From Ensifer adhaerens (GTDB taxonomy: Bacteria > Pseudomonadota > Alphaproteobacteria > Rhizobiales > Rhizobiaceae), in the NCBI RefSeq assembly GCF_020035535.1, contig NZ_CP083349.1, positions 558,001 to 622,000 on the forward strand: DNA of 64,000 bases, read 5' to 3'. Position numbers and translations under genes: made by a program. The number at the start of each line of letters is the position of its first letter. Position 1 is the stretch's first letter. This document shows, in pieces, positions 16,547-26,948 of the stretch. The notes beneath the pieces are model-generated. The model had not been told where the DNA came from. It was given only the letters and a program-made list of their open reading frames with translations, and did not search any database.

Positions 16547-18646
16547 TTGTCCAAGCGATCGAACCTCATGACGCGGATTCTCGTTGCCGCGTCCTGTGTT
16601 GTCGTCGGCGCCTTTGCCGGCTTTTCCGTTTACATCGACACGCTGCAGCGTAGCACCACGACCAAGGCCGTCGAGGAGAACATTGCCTCCTCCGGCACGC
16701 AGGCAGCGCAGAGTGTCGCAAAGTGGCTGAACGGCCGCGTCACGCTGACGGCGATGGTGGCCGATGCCACCGGCAGCGTCGCGGACGACGGCGCCATCCA
16801 GCCGATCCTGAAGAACGACGTACTGACCAGCGAATTCATGTCGACCTATGTCGGCAACGAAAGCGGCAAGTTCATCACCTGGCCGGACAACCCGATGCCG
16901 GCCGGCTACGATCCGCGCCAGCGGCCCTGGTACCAGCAGGCCGTGAAGGCCGACGCACGCGTGCTGACCGAACCCTATGTCGACGCTTCCACGGGCGCGC
17001 TGATCATCAGCGCCGCTGTTCCGGTCAAGCGTGACGGCAAGCTCTATGGCGTTGCCGCCAGCGACTTCTCGCTCGACACGCTGGTCTCGATGATCAAGGG
17101 CGTCGATGTCGGCGGCGAAGGCTTTGCCTTCCTCGCCAGCAAGGACGGCCAGATCCTCGTCCATCCGGACGCCAAGCTCGTTACCAAGTCGCTCGCCGAT
17201 GCCTTTCCGATCGACACGCCGTCGATCGGATCCGGTATCATGAACACCGAGCTCGACGGCAAGCCGATGCTGGTGAGCTTCGTTCCGGTCCAGGGCCTGC
17301 CGTCGGTCGAGTGGTATGTCGGCTTCGTCATCGACGCCGATGCCGCCTATTCCGCCATCGACCAGTTCCGCATTGCCGCCACCATTGCCACGATCCTTGC
17401 GGTCGGCGTCATGCTCGTCTTCCTCGCGACGTTCCTCAATCGCCTCGTCATCCGTCCGGTGACGGACATGACCGGCGCGATGGAAAAGCTCGCCGCCGGC
17501 AACCACAACGTAGAGATCCCCGGCGAAGAACGCCGCGACCAGATCGGCTCGATGGCTGCCGCCGTTGCCGTCTTCAAGGCGAATGCCGTCGAGCGCGCCC
17601 GCCTCGAAAGCGAAGCGGATGCGAACCGCTCGCTGTCGGAGCGCGAGCGTCTGGAGCGCCAGGCCCGCGATGCGCGGGATGCCGCCGAAGTGCAGCAGGC
17701 CGTCGATGGCCTGGCGACCGGCCTCGGTCGTCTGGCTGAAGGCGATCTCGCCTACCGCATCGACAATCCCTTCGCCGATCGCCTCGATCGTCTGCGCGCC
17801 GACTTCAACAATTCGGTCGCCAAGCTCCACGACACACTCTGCGCTGTCGGGGCCAACGCCCGCGGCATCGATGCCGGCGCGACCGAAATCCGCTCGGCGG
17901 CCGACGATCTCGCCCGCCGCACGGAGCAGCAGGCAGCCTCCGTCGAAGAAACCGCCGCAGCGCTCGAAGAGATCACCACGACGGTCAAGGACTCCGCTCG
18001 TCGGGCCGAGGAAGTCGGTGCGCTCGTCGCCCGTACCCGTGCGGGTGCGGAAAAGTCCGGCGAAGTGGTCGCCAACGCCGTCGAGGCGATGCATGCGATC
18101 GAAAAGTCCTCGGGCGAGATCTCCAACATCATCGGCGTCATCGACGACATCGCCTTCCAGACGAACCTGCTGGCGCTGAACGCTGGCGTCGAGGCGGCAC
18201 GCGCCGGTGAGGCCGGCAAGGGCTTTGCCGTCGTCGCCCAGGAAGTGCGCGAGCTTGCGCAGCGCTCGGCGAATGCCGCCAAGGAGATCAAGGCGCTGAT
18301 CACCACCTCGGGCAACCAGGTGCGTAACGGCGTGACCCTGGTCGGCGATACCGGCAAGGCGCTGCAGACGATCGTCGCCGAAGTGCAGGAGATCAACAAA
18401 CACGTGAGCGCGATCGTGACGGCGACGCGCGAACAGTCGACCGGGCTTCAGGAGATCAACACGGCCGTCAACACCATGGATCAGGGCACGCAGCAGAATG
18501 CGGCGATGGTCGAGGAACAGACGGCGGCGAGCCATGGCCTCGCGTCCGAGGCCGCCTCGCTCAACGCGCTGCTCGCCCAGTTCAATCTTGGCGATACGCA
18601 GAGCGTATACGCGACGGCGACCAACCATCGCCGCCGGGCAGCATAG
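16547..18646 (+). CDS. Methyl-accepting chemotaxis protein with amino-acid-type dCache sensor (McpU-like)
   Basis: A 699-residue receptor if started at TTG 16547, which has GGGAG six bases before it; ATG 16568 is the alternative. TM1 is at about 14-31, a periplasmic dCache_1 sensor at about 32-272, TM2 at about 274-297, HAMP after it, and the MCP signalling domain at about 440-680. The sensor carries the full amino-acid ligand motif in this numbering: Y121, R126, W128, Y129, Y144 and D173 (in [14 protein letters not shown] and AASDF). This predicts direct sensing of free amino acids, as for McpU of Sinorhizobium. No C-terminal CheR-binding pentapeptide is obvious. A terminator follows, and a second receptor gene lies 310 bp downstream. 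Confidence 0.92.
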   Translation: MSKRSNLMTRILVAASCVVVGAFAGFSVYIDTLQRSTTTKAVEENIASSGTQAAQSVAKWLNGRVTLTAMVADATGSVADDGAIQPILKNDVLTSEFMSTYVGNESGKFITWPDNPMPAGYDPRQRPWYQQAVKADARVLTEPYVDASTGALIISAAVPVKRDGKLYGVAASDFSLDTLVSMIKGVDVGGEGFAFLASKDGQILVHPDAKLVTKSLADAFPIDTPSIGSGIMNTELDGKPMLVSFVPVQGLPSVEWYVGFVIDADAAYSAIDQFRIAATIATILAVGVMLVFLATFLNRLVIRPVTDMTGAMEKLAAGNHNVEIPGEERRDQIGSMAAAVAVFKANAVERARLESEADANRSLSERERLERQARDARDAAEVQQAVDGLATGLGRLAEGDLAYRIDNPFADRLDRLRADFNNSVAKLHDTLCAVGANARGIDAGATEIRSAADDLARRTEQQAASVEETAAALEEITTTVKDSARRAEEVGALVARTRAGAEKSGEVVANAVEAMHAIEKSSGEISNIIGVIDDIAFQTNLLALNAGVEAARAGEAGKGFAVVAQEVRELAQRSANAAKEIKALITTSGNQVRNGVTLVGDTGKALQTIVAEVQEINKHVSAIVTATREQSTGLQEINTAVNTMDQGTQQNAAMVEEQTAASHGLASEAASLNALLAQFNLGDTQSVYATATNHRRRAA

Positions 18647-18956
18647 TCTTTGCCGCTATTCGACACGCAAAAGGCCCGGGAGACCGGGCCTTTTCTTTGC
18701 GCGTTGCATCGGGAATTTCGGTTTTCACTGCAGGATCGCTAACCATCACGTTGTTTCTTAAGCTTTGATAAAGCGGTCGCGCATACCGTTTCTTCGCCGC
18801 GAAATGACTTCGCCCCGCACGTCGCCCCCAGGCATTCATCATCGCGATGTGTTCCAGACACCTGTCCCAATGCTCAGCGTGACGGCGAACCCGCCACGCG
18901 ATCGATGATTTGGCCGCGCACGACCGGAACGGCGGAGACGCGAGGGGAGACATACG
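18647..18956. other. Intergenic region between the two chemoreceptor genes
   Basis: 310 bp. It contains the first gene's terminator at 18669-18697 and a TTGTTTCTTAAGCTTT tract at about 18750 that may be promoter DNA for the second gene. The second gene therefore seems to have its own promoter. Confidence 0.45.
18669..18697 (+). terminator. Rho-independent terminator of the first chemoreceptor gene
   Basis: AAAAGGCCCGG and CCGGGCCTTTT arms with a short loop, followed by CTTT. An almost identical hairpin ends the second receptor gene at 21250-21275. Confidence 0.85.
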
Positions 18957-21161
18957 GTGATCCTAAAGACTGCAACCGCAAGAAACATGTTCGCCATCGT
19001 GATGACCGGCCTGCTGACCTGCATGGTCACTGCCGCCGTCGTCTTCTGGCTGTCCTACCAGCAATTGCGGGAGCGCAGCATCGCCGAGATGACCAATGCC
19101 GCTTCCGCCAGCGCCCGCAGCGTCGAGACGAAATTCGCCGAAGGAAAGACACTCGCGAACAACATCCGCTCGGCGCTCTACGCGGTGATGGGCACCGGTG
19201 CGCCGTCGCGTGCCGAGATCGAAACCTTGATGAAACGTTGGATCGTCGATAATCCGCTTGCGGTCGGCATGAGCACCGGCTGGGAGCCGAACGCCTTCGA
19301 CGGCAAGGATGCCGAGTTCGTCGGCAAACCCGGCCATGATGCGACCGGCCGCTTCGTTCCCTATATCGCCCGTTCCGGCGACAAGGTGATCCACGAGGCG
19401 CTCGCCGATTACGACAAGCCCGGCCCCGGCGACTACTACCAGATCCCGAAGAAGACCGGCCTCGACATGGTCACCGAGCCCTATGTCTATCCGATCAACG
19501 GCAAGGACGTGCTGATGACTTCGATCATGGTGCCGCTGAAGAAGGATGGTGCCTTCATCGGTGTCGTCGGTGTCGACATGGCGCTCGGTGAACTCTCCAC
19601 CGAACTCGGCAAGCTGAAGCCCTTCGGCACCGGCTTCGTGTCGCTGCTCAGCAAGGATGGCAGCATCATCAGTCACCCCGATGCCGACGTGCTCGGCAAG
19701 GTGCTGAAGGACACGCCCCTGCAAGGGGAGGGCTGGGGACAGTTGCTCGCCAACACCGGACACGCTTTCGCCCTGAAACACACCGATGGCAGCGATCATC
19801 TCGCGGTCGCCGTGCCCGTCAACCTGCTGCCGGACACTGTCTGGTACGTCGTCGTCTCGGTTCCAGAAGCGACGGTGTTTGCCGGCCTCTCGCAGCTCGC
19901 AATGATTTCGATCGCCGTCATCGCGTTTGCCGCCGCGATCATGATCATTGTCGGCTGGACGCTTGCAAGCCGCTTCCGCAAGCGTGTTGCCAATGTCATC
20001 GGAGTTACCGGCCAGATCGCCGCCGGCGAGACCGATGTCGACCTGTCCGAGGCCGAACGCAAGGACGAGATCGGTGATCTCGCCCGGTCGCTGCGGGTTC
20101 TGCGCGACGCCACCATTGCCAAGATGCAGCTCGAAAGCGAAGCGGATGCGAACCGCTCGCTGTCGGAACGCGAGCGCCTGGAGCGCGAGGCGCAGAAGGC
20201 GCGTGACGCGGCCGAGATCCAGCAGGCCGTCGATGGCCTGGCGACCGGCCTCGGTCGTCTGGCTGAAGGCGATCTCGCCTACCGCATCGACAATCCCTTC
20301 GCCGATCGCCTCGATCGTCTGCGCGCCGACTTCAACAATTCGGTCACCAAGCTCCACGACACACTCTGCGCTGTCGGGGCCAACGCCCGCGGCATCGATG
20401 CCGGCGCGACCGAAATCCGCTCGGCGGCCGACGATCTCGCCCGCCGCACCGAGCAGCAGGCAGCCTCCGTCGAAGAAACCGCCGCAGCACTCGAAGAGAT
20501 CACCACGACCGTCAAGGACTCCGCTCGTCGGGCCGAGGAAGTCGGTGCGCTCGTCGCCCGTACCCGTGCGGGTGCGGAAAAGTCCGGCGAAGTGGTCGCC
20601 AACGCTGTTGACGCGATGCATGCCATCGAGAAGTCCTCGGGCGAAATCTCCAACATCATCGGTGTCATCGACGACATCGCCTTCCAGACGAACCTGCTGG
20701 CGCTGAATGCCGGCGTCGAGGCGGCACGCGCCGGCGAGGCCGGCAAGGGCTTTGCCGTCGTCGCCCAGGAAGTGCGCGAGCTTGCGCAGCGCTCGGCGAA
20801 TGCCGCCAAGGAAATCAAGGCGCTGATCACCACCTCGGGCAACCAGGTCCGCAACGGTGTGACGCTCGTTGGCGACACCGGCAAGGCGCTAGAGACGATC
20901 GTCGCCGAAGTGCAGGAGATCAACAAACACGTGAGCGCGATCGTGACGGCGACGCGCGAACAGTCGACCGGGCTTCAGGAGATCAACACGGCCGTCAACA
21001 CCATGGATCAGGGCACGCAGCAGAACGCGGCGATGGTCGAGGAACAGACGGCGGCGAGCCATGGCCTCGCGTCCGAGGCCGCCTCGCTCAACGCGCTGCT
21101 CGCCCAGTTCAATCTTGGTGACGTTCGGATGGTCGGTGGTGGCCGTCGTCGTGCGGCTTGA
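18957..21161 (+). CDS. Methyl-accepting chemotaxis protein with a different dCache sensor
   Basis: A 734-residue receptor starting at GTG 18957 after GAGGGGA. TM1 at about 10-32, periplasmic dCache at about 33-310, TM2 at about 313-338, then HAMP and a signalling domain. The sensor has [41 protein letters not shown] and [12 protein letters not shown] and lacks the amino-acid motif of its neighbour, so it should bind another ligand class. From the linker before the signalling domain onward it is collinear and nearly identical with the first receptor (20130-21121 against 17603-18594, no gaps). It therefore looks like a duplicate whose sensor was replaced, or a pair kept alike by gene conversion. 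The ligand is unknown. Confidence 0.9.
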   Translation: MILKTATARNMFAIVMTGLLTCMVTAAVVFWLSYQQLRERSIAEMTNAASASARSVETKFAEGKTLANNIRSALYAVMGTGAPSRAEIETLMKRWIVDNPLAVGMSTGWEPNAFDGKDAEFVGKPGHDATGRFVPYIARSGDKVIHEALADYDKPGPGDYYQIPKKTGLDMVTEPYVYPINGKDVLMTSIMVPLKKDGAFIGVVGVDMALGELSTELGKLKPFGTGFVSLLSKDGSIISHPDADVLGKVLKDTPLQGEGWGQLLANTGHAFALKHTDGSDHLAVAVPVNLLPDTVWYVVVSVPEATVFAGLSQLAMISIAVIAFAAAIMIIVGWTLASRFRKRVANVIGVTGQIAAGETDVDLSEAERKDEIGDLARSLRVLRDATIAKMQLESEADANRSLSERERLEREAQKARDAAEIQQAVDGLATGLGRLAEGDLAYRIDNPFADRLDRLRADFNNSVTKLHDTLCAVGANARGIDAGATEIRSAADDLARRTEQQAASVEETAAALEEITTTVKDSARRAEEVGALVARTRAGAEKSGEVVANAVDAMHAIEKSSGEISNIIGVIDDIAFQTNLLALNAGVEAARAGEAGKGFAVVAQEVRELAQRSANAAKEIKALITTSGNQVRNGVTLVGDTGKALETIVAEVQEINKHVSAIVTATREQSTGLQEINTAVNTMDQGTQQNAAMVEEQTAASHGLASEAASLNALLAQFNLGDVRMVGGGRRRAA

Positions 21162-21249
21162 GTGCGAGCGGGTCGAGAGAACGCTGTAACAACAAGGCGG
21201 TAAGCCGCTGTCGTGAATCAGTATGGCAAGTGCTTGAAACCTGAGATGA

Positions 21250-21275
21250 TAAAGGCCCGGGAAACCGGGCCTTTT
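21250..21275. terminator. Terminator between the second chemoreceptor and rlmD-like genes
   Basis: AAAGGCCCGG/CCGGGCCTTTT hairpin with A-run before and T-run after, so it can serve the rightward receptor gene and the convergent methyltransferase gene whose stop is at 21277. Confidence 0.85.
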
Positions 21276-21276
21276 C

Positions 21277-22527
21277 TCATTTTTCCAGCGTCGCCACTGC
21301 CTCGACATGGGCGGACCAGAGGAACTGGTCGATCGGCGTCACCGAGGTGATGCGATAACCGGCGGCGGTCAGGATCGAAAGGTCGCGGGCCAGCGTCACC
21401 GGATTGCAGGAGACGGCGACGATCTTCTTGACGCCGGAGCGGGCGATCTCGTGACACTGCGCTTCTGCGCCGGCGCGCGGCGGATCGAAGACGATGGCGT
21501 CGAAGACTTTCAGTTCCTGCGCCATGACCGGGCGGCGGAAGAGGTCGCGCTTTTCGACCGTTACGGGCTTGAGGCCCTGCGTGTTGCGGGCGGCGAAATC
21601 GAGCGCCTTCAGCGCCTTGTCTTCGCCTTCGACCGCATGCACCCGTGCCTTGCGAGCAATACGCAGCGCGAAGGTGCCGTTACCGGCAAAGAGGTCCGCG
21701 ACGCGCTTTGCCTTGCCGAGATGCTCGAGCACGAGATCGACCATGGCCTCTTCGGCCTCGGCGGTTGCCTGGGTGAAGCTGCCCGGCGGCGGCGAGACCG
21801 CAACGCCACCAAAATCGATGACGGGCTTTGCCGGCTCTACGATGATTTCGCCGTTGAGGCTGACGCGGGCAATGCCGCGTTCGCCAAGCACCGCTTCGAC
21901 GGTGCGGCGGCGCTCGCGGTCGTCAAGTTTCTTGATGCCATCGACGGCGAGGTCGAGGCCGGCGAGAGTTTCGAGAACGCTGATACGAAACGGCTCGGCA
22001 TTGACGGCTATGGCACTGGCGATCTTGGCGATGGTTGCGAGCTTCGAGACGATACCCGGGCTCGCGACCGGACATTCCGAAATCGCGACGATATGGTGGC
22101 TCTCCGCCTGGTTGAAGCCGAGAAGCAGTTCCTTCTCGGTTTTTCGCGCCGTGAAGACCGCGCGCCGGCGTTGGCCGGGCTCGGCTGTGACGAGCGGCGC
22201 CACCTCCGGCTTCAGCCCCTTCGACTTCAGGGCAGCGATCACCAGATCGCGCTTGAAGCCGTGATAGAGCGTGTCCGACGCGTGCTGCAGGGTACAGCCG
22301 CCGCAGGTGCCGTTGACACCGTCAGGGCCGAAATGACGACAGAGCGGCTCGACGCGCTCAGGGGAGGCTTCCCGCAAGGAGATCAGGGTGCCATGCGACT
22401 TGTTGACAGCCAGAGCCACGCTCTCGCCGGGCAGTGTAAACGGCGCATAGATCGGGCCTTCTTCGCCCTCGGCAATGCCGTCCCCCTGGGCGCCGAGGCG
22501 AGCGATCGTGACCGTCTCTGTGCTCAT
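21277..22527 (-). CDS. rlmD: RlmD/TrmA-family RNA uracil-C5 methyltransferase
   Basis: A 416-residue class I SAM-dependent RNA methyltransferase. The first about 55 residues form a TRAM-like RNA-binding domain (ETVTIARLGAQGDGIAE, LPGESV). CRHFGPDGVNGTCGGCTLQHA has cysteines as in the Fe-S cluster of RlmD. The Rossmann domain has VADLFAGNGTFAL and the catalytic region FDPPRAGAEAQ followed by VSCNPVTLARDL with the nucleophilic cysteine. It would make m5U in 23S rRNA (U1939 in RlmD); another U54/U747-type target is possible. It overlaps the upstream tlyA stop by four bases (ATGA), so the two are translationally coupled. Confidence 0.9.
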   Translation of the reverse strand: MSTETVTIARLGAQGDGIAEGEEGPIYAPFTLPGESVALAVNKSHGTLISLREASPERVEPLCRHFGPDGVNGTCGGCTLQHASDTLYHGFKRDLVIAALKSKGLKPEVAPLVTAEPGQRRRAVFTARKTEKELLLGFNQAESHHIVAISECPVASPGIVSKLATIAKIASAIAVNAEPFRISVLETLAGLDLAVDGIKKLDDRERRRTVEAVLGERGIARVSLNGEIIVEPAKPVIDFGGVAVSPPPGSFTQATAEAEEAMVDLVLEHLGKAKRVADLFAGNGTFALRIARKARVHAVEGEDKALKALDFAARNTQGLKPVTVEKRDLFRRPVMAQELKVFDAIVFDPPRAGAEAQCHEIARSGVKKIVAVSCNPVTLARDLSILTAAGYRITSVTPIDQFLWSAHVEAVATLEK

Positions 22528-23306
22528 TGCTCTTCCTCGGGCTTCTTGCCCGCAAGCAGATATTCGACGTTGCCGTCGCCGCCGGCAATCGGCGAGGGGA
22601 TGAGGCCAAGGCTCTGCCAGCCCATATCTTCGACGAGCCAGCGCTCGAGTTCGGCGGCGACATCAGGTGCGCTGTCGGGATCCTTGAGCAGTCCCGCCTT
22701 GCTGATCGCGTCGCGTCCGGCTTCGAACTGAGGCTTCACCAGCAGGATGCAGTGCGAGCCGGGAAGCGCCATGTCGAGCGCCGGCGGCAAAGCGAGTTTC
22801 AGCGAGATGAAGGAGACGTCGGAAACGATGAAGGTGATCTCGCGATCGTCGATGTCTTCTTCAGTCATCGCGCGAGCATTGAGGCCCTCGATGCTGGTGA
22901 CGCGTTCGTCGCCCTCTATGCGCGGATGGATCTGGCCGTGGCCGACATCGATCGCGACCACGTGCTCGGCTCCGCGCTTCAACAGCACCTCGGTGAAGCC
23001 GCCGGTCGAGGCGCCGATATCGAGGCAGCTTTCGCCTGCGGGGTCGAGCCCGAAATGATCGAGCGCCGCGACCAGCTTCAGCGCCGCGCGCGACACATAG
23101 TCCTGCGCCGGGTCATCGATGGTGATCGTGACGCTCTCGGCAAACATCGACGCTGCCTTGGTGACGGTGCGGCCATCGACTTTGACGGTGCCGCGCTGGA
23201 TGGCGTCACGCGCGCGCGCACGACTGGCGACCAGTCCGCTGTTCAGCAGCAGCTGATCGAGACGGACCCTGTTCTTGTGTTCTTCGTTCTGGCGTTCTTC
23301 TGACAT
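22524..23306 (-). CDS. tlyA: TlyA-family rRNA 2'-O-methyltransferase / hemolysin A homologue
   Basis: A 260-residue protein. The N-terminal S4 RNA-binding domain (RVRLDQLLLNSGLVASRARARDAI) is followed by an FtsJ-like Rossmann fold with LDIGASTGGFTEVLL, AIDVGHGQ, IVSDVSFISL and the catalytic-type LLVKPQFE. TlyA proteins methylate ribose 2'-OH groups of 16S and/or 23S rRNA. In mycobacteria this confers capreomycin sensitivity. It is the first gene of a two-gene leftward operon with the RlmD-type methyltransferase, giving an rRNA-modification unit. The ATG is preceded by moderately purine-rich sequence only. Confidence 0.92.
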   Translation of the reverse strand: MSEERQNEEHKNRVRLDQLLLNSGLVASRARARDAIQRGTVKVDGRTVTKAASMFAESVTITIDDPAQDYVSRAALKLVAALDHFGLDPAGESCLDIGASTGGFTEVLLKRGAEHVVAIDVGHGQIHPRIEGDERVTSIEGLNARAMTEEDIDDREITFIVSDVSFISLKLALPPALDMALPGSHCILLVKPQFEAGRDAISKAGLLKDPDSAPDVAAELERWLVEDMGWQSLGLIPSPIAGGDGNVEYLLAGKKPEEEQ

Positions 23307-23393
23307 GTGTTTCTCATGGCGACTCGCCGCCGTATTGGCAAGCCCCGGCGGCCGCAGCCATGGAGCCCTTTCTGCAAATCCATCTGGAAAAGC

Positions 23394-23424
23394 AAAAAAC
23401 CCCGGTGATGGAGCCGGGGTTTCT
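23394..23424 (-). terminator. Rho-independent terminator of dxs
   Basis: Read leftward, AAACCCCGGCTCCATCACCGGGGTTTTTT: a stem with a short loop and a run of six T residues. It lies 26 bases beyond the dxs stop codon. Confidence 0.9.
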
Positions 23425-23449
23425 TCTTTCGAGCAGTGCGCGTACAGCC

Positions 23450-25387
23450 TTAGCCTGCGGCGCCGATGCCGATATCCTGTTTCTGGCCGAGCGCCTTGAA
23501 AACGGTCGAGACGATGCCGGCGCGGTCGAGGCCGGCGGCGGCATACATCGCTTCGGGCTTGGCTTGTTCCATCCAGATATCCGGCATGACCATGGGGCGC
23601 ACCTTGAGACCGCCATCGAGCAGGCCGTCTTCGGCGAGGAACTGCAGAACGTGGCTGGCAAAGCCGCCGACGGCGCCTTCCTCGATGGTGATCAGCACTT
23701 CGTGGTTGCGGGCGAGCTGGCGGATGAGATCATGGTCCAGCGGTTTGGCAAAGCGGGCATCGGCGACCGTGGTCGAAAGACCGGCGGCATCGAGATCTTC
23801 TGCAGCCAGCAGACAGTCGGCGAGGCGGGTGCCGAAGGAAAGCAGCGCCACCTTCGACCCCTGCTTGACGACGCGACCCTTGCCGATCTCGAGGATCTGA
23901 CCGCGCTCGGGCATTTCGACGCCCACGCCTTCGCCGCGTGGATAGCGGAACGAGATCGGGCCGGCATCGTAGGCAGCGGCCGTGCGCACCATGTGCTTCA
24001 GTTCCGCCTCGTCGGCGGCGGCCATCACCACGAAGCCTGGAAGAGTCGCGAGATAGGTCGTGTCGAAGGAGCCCGCATGAGTCGGGCCGTCGGCACCGAC
24101 GAAACCGGCGCGGTCGATCGGGAAGCGCACCGGCAGGCCCTGGATCGCCACGTCGTGCACGACCTGGTCGTAACCGCGCTGCAGGAAGGTGGAATAGAGC
24201 GCTGCGAACGGCTTGTAGCCTTCGGCGGCAAGGCCGGCGGCAAAGGTCACGGCGTGCTGTTCGGCAATGCCGACATCAAAGCAGCGCGACGGATGGACCT
24301 TGGCAAACTTGTCGAGCCCGGTGCCCGAGGGCATGGCGGCGGTGACAGCGACGATCTTGTCGTCGAAGCCGGCTTCCTGCGTCAGCGCATCGGCAAAGAC
24401 CGAGGTATAGGCCGGCGCATTCGGCTTGGCTTTTGCCTGGGCGCCGGTGATGACGTCGAACTTGTTGACGCCGTGGTACTTGTCGGCGGCAGCTTCCGCC
24501 GGCGGATAGCCCTTGCCCTTCTGCGTGACCACATGGATCAGCACCGGCCCCTTGGCGTTGTCGCGCACGTTGCGTAGCACCGGGAGCAGATGGTCGAACG
24601 AATGCCCGTCGATCGGGCCGATATGGTAGAAGCCCATCTCCTCGAACAGTGTGCCGCCGGTGACGTAGCCGCGGGCATGCTCGACCGCACGGGTGATTGC
24701 CCGGTCCACGGTTTTGCCGAGATAGGCGGTCAGCTTCTTGCCGACTTCGCGGATACCCATATAGGTGCGGCCGGAGGCAAGGCGCGCGAGATAGGCGCTC
24801 ATGGCGCCAGTCGGCGGCGCGATCGACATGTCGTTGTCGTTGAGGATGACGATCAGCCGCGCATCGAGCGCGCCGGCATTGTTCAGTGCCTCATAGGCCA
24901 TGCCGGCCGAAAGCGCACCGTCGCCGATGACGGCAATGACGTTGCGGTTCTTGCCGTCGAGGTCGGCGGCGACCGCCATGCCGAGGCCGGCGGAAATCGA
25001 TGTCGAGGAGTGCGCGGCACCGAAGGGATCGTATTCGCTCTCGGCGCGGCGGGTGAAGCCCGAGAGGCCGCCTTCCTGGCGCAGCGTCCGGATGCGATCG
25101 CGGCGGCCGGTCAGGATCTTGTGCGGATAGCACTGGTGGCCGACGTCGAAGATCAGCCGATCATGCGGTGTGTTGAAGACCTTGTGGATGGCGATCGTCA
25201 GCTCGACGACGCCAAGGCCCGCGCCAAGGTGCCCGCCGGTGCGCGATACCGCGTCGATCATTTCTGCCCGGACTTCTCCGGCAAGCTGCGGCAAATCCTT
25301 GTCGTCGACCTTCTTCAGATCGTCGGGAAAGGTCACCTTGTCGAGCAAGGGAGTAGCCGGCATCGGATTGGTTGGCAGTTGTGTCAC
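23450..25387 (-). CDS. dxs: 1-deoxy-D-xylulose-5-phosphate synthase
   Basis: A 645-residue thiamine-diphosphate enzyme that condenses pyruvate and glyceraldehyde 3-phosphate, the entry step of the MEP isoprenoid pathway. Visible: [16 protein letters not shown] and [15 protein letters not shown] in the first domain, the ThDP/Mg motif [18 protein letters not shown], the pyrimidine-domain [16 protein letters not shown], and [15 protein letters not shown]. The frame opens at GTG 25387 with GAGG eight bases upstream; no better ATG lies before the conserved start. Length is normal for Dxs. ispH, a later step of the same pathway, is also in the window at 58288, but not linked. Transcription stops at a strong terminator. 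Confidence 0.97.
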   Translation of the reverse strand: MTQLPTNPMPATPLLDKVTFPDDLKKVDDKDLPQLAGEVRAEMIDAVSRTGGHLGAGLGVVELTIAIHKVFNTPHDRLIFDVGHQCYPHKILTGRRDRIRTLRQEGGLSGFTRRAESEYDPFGAAHSSTSISAGLGMAVAADLDGKNRNVIAVIGDGALSAGMAYEALNNAGALDARLIVILNDNDMSIAPPTGAMSAYLARLASGRTYMGIREVGKKLTAYLGKTVDRAITRAVEHARGYVTGGTLFEEMGFYHIGPIDGHSFDHLLPVLRNVRDNAKGPVLIHVVTQKGKGYPPAEAAADKYHGVNKFDVITGAQAKAKPNAPAYTSVFADALTQEAGFDDKIVAVTAAMPSGTGLDKFAKVHPSRCFDVGIAEQHAVTFAAGLAAEGYKPFAALYSTFLQRGYDQVVHDVAIQGLPVRFPIDRAGFVGADGPTHAGSFDTTYLATLPGFVVMAAADEAELKHMVRTAAAYDAGPISFRYPRGEGVGVEMPERGQILEIGKGRVVKQGSKVALLSFGTRLADCLLAAEDLDAAGLSTTVADARFAKPLDHDLIRQLARNHEVLITIEEGAVGGFASHVLQFLAEDGLLDGGLKVRPMVMPDIWMEQAKPEAMYAAAGLDRAGIVSTVFKALGQKQDIGIGAAG

Positions 25388-25607
25388 GCTGCATGCCTCA
25401 TGCGCGCCGTGGGATCAGGCGCGCGATAGTTGGTGGTACCGTCGAAGCGGCTCTTTAGACGCAATCGTTGCTGAATGCAAAATTAGGCGTTCCTGCGTCG
25501 TCAACCAAGAGACTAGCGCATGATTCTGTGAATCGAAATCGATTCAAGCGTCATGAGGCAATGTTGCGCGGTTTTCCGCACCCAGCCTGTGCCACTTCAG
25601 GTCGCAG

Positions 25608-26531
25608 TCAGCCCTCGGGCAGCGGAACAAATTCCTCTTCGTCTCCGGGCACGATGTCGAAGCGGCCGGTGCGCCACTCTTCCTTGGCTTTCTCGATACG
25701 CTCTTTCGAAGACGAAACGAAATTCCACCAGATGTGGCGGGAAGACCCGAGTGCGGCCCCGCCAAAGAGCATGACGTGACAGCCCTGAGGTCCTGCCGTC
25801 ACCGTGATCTCGTCGCCCGGACGGAAGACAAGCAGCTGGTTGTCGGCAAAATGGTCGCCGGCGATGATCGCCTCACCGGAGAGGATGTAGAGCGCACGCT
25901 CTTCCCATTGCGCGGCGAAAGGCGCGCTCTTGCCCGGCGCAATGTTGAGGTCGACATAGATCGTGTCGGTGAAAACCGAGACCGGCGACTTAGCGCCTTC
26001 GAAACTGCCGATCACCACCCGCGCCTTGATGCCGTCGTCGCTCATATGCGGCAGCATCTGCTCTTCGGTATGGCTGAAGATCGGGTCGATTTCTTCCTTG
26101 TGGTCGGGCAACGCCAGCCACGTTTGCAGGCCCGAGATCGAGCGCGCATGTCCGCGCTGGTTCTCCGGCGAGCGCTCTGAATGCACGATGCCGCGTCCGG
26201 CGGTCATCAGGTTCACGTCGCCGGGGCGGATGACCATTTCCGTACCAAGGCTGTCGCGATGCTTGATCTCGCCGTCGAAGAGATAGGTGACGGTCGAAAG
26301 GCCGATATGCGGATGCGGACGCACGTCGATCGCCTCACCGGCCCGCAAGAGTGCCGGCCCCATCCGGTCGAAGAAGATAAAGGGGCCAACAAGGCGGCGT
26401 TTTGCGGAGGGCAGGGCACGGCGCACCTGCAGCCCGCCGATATCGCTGGTGCGCGGAACGATCAGATGTTCGATGGCGTCGCAGGCGGGCTTGTCGCCGG
26501 CAAGCGGATCGGGGCCTGGGAAGAAGGACAT
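25608..26531 (-). CDS. Pirin family protein
   Basis: A 307-residue bicupin. The pirin iron-site pattern is present: RPHPHIGLSTVTYLFDG, then KHRDSLG and GRGIVHSERSP, giving three His and a Glu in the N-terminal cupin. The second cupin begins about residue 180 (VFTDTIYVDLNIAPG) and includes GEAIIAGDHFADNQLLVF. Bacterial pirins have been assigned as quercetin dioxygenases or as regulators of metabolic enzymes; the physiological role here cannot be inferred. It stands alone between dxs and xseB with its own upstream region that includes a palindromic repeat. Confidence 0.92.
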   Translation of the reverse strand: MSFFPGPDPLAGDKPACDAIEHLIVPRTSDIGGLQVRRALPSAKRRLVGPFIFFDRMGPALLRAGEAIDVRPHPHIGLSTVTYLFDGEIKHRDSLGTEMVIRPGDVNLMTAGRGIVHSERSPENQRGHARSISGLQTWLALPDHKEEIDPIFSHTEEQMLPHMSDDGIKARVVIGSFEGAKSPVSVFTDTIYVDLNIAPGKSAPFAAQWEERALYILSGEAIIAGDHFADNQLLVFRPGDEITVTAGPQGCHVMLFGGAALGSSRHIWWNFVSSSKERIEKAKEEWRTGRFDIVPGDEEEFVPLPEG

Positions 26532-26642
26532 GCGCGTGCTCCCGTTTTTTGCTGTCGCATCAAGTACTAACGCCTATGACGTCAGGCGGGTAGGGGCGAA
26601 GCAAGGACGCAGTGTTTCCGCGCAGCGATCAATCCGATCTTG

Positions 26643-26684
26643 GCAATTCCGGGAGAAGCGTGAAGCGTTTTCGTCCGGAATTGC
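26643..26684. repeat. About 44-bp palindromic intergenic repeat, copy A
   Basis: Ten-base perfect outer arms GCAATTCCGG and CCGGAATTGC enclose GAGAAGCGTGAAGCGTTTTCGT. Same family as the elements at 29336-29379, 29392-29421 and 43664-43707. It lies ten bases beyond the xseB stop codon, so it may also act as a 3' hairpin. Confidence 0.8.
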
Positions 26685-26694
26685 GATGAAACGA

Positions 26695-26946
26695 TCAATC
26701 GGCGTCGAGCGGTTCCACGCCCTGCGGCTTGCCGGCGCGGTCAAGGCGGATCTTTTCGATGCGGTCCTCGGCGGCCTTCAGCAGTGCCTCGCAATGCTTC
26801 TTCAGAGCTTCGCCGCGCTCGTAGATCTCGATCGACTTGTCGAGGGCGACGTCACCGCGCTCCAGCGCCGAAACGATCCGCTCCAGTTCCTCTACGGCCT
26901 GCTCGAAGGAGAGGGCGGAAACGTCCGGTTGCGTGGTGGTGTTCAT
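26695..26946 (-). CDS. xseB: Exodeoxyribonuclease VII small subunit
   Basis: An 83-residue protein with the XseB core [20 protein letters not shown] followed by [29 protein letters not shown]. It is the small helical subunit that associates with XseA to form the single-strand exonuclease used in DNA repair. It starts two bases after the stop of the deacetylase gene, so it is co-transcribed with it. The C-terminal tail ([19 protein letters not shown]) is typical of rhizobial XseB. Confidence 0.93.
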   Translation of the reverse strand: MNTTTQPDVSALSFEQAVEELERIVSALERGDVALDKSIEIYERGEALKKHCEALLKAAEDRIEKIRLDRAGKPQGVEPLDAD

Positions 26947-26948
26947 GG

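Noticed and set aside
16502..18628. Long minus-strand frame opposite the first chemoreceptor, and a similar one opposite the second
   Set aside because: Antisense shadows of the receptor genes with repetitive low-complexity translation.
25490..25560. GCGCATGATTCTGTGAATCGAAATCGATTCAA-type sequence as a further palindromic repeat
   Set aside because: Only short arms (GAATCG/CGATTC) pair and no second copy was found in the window.
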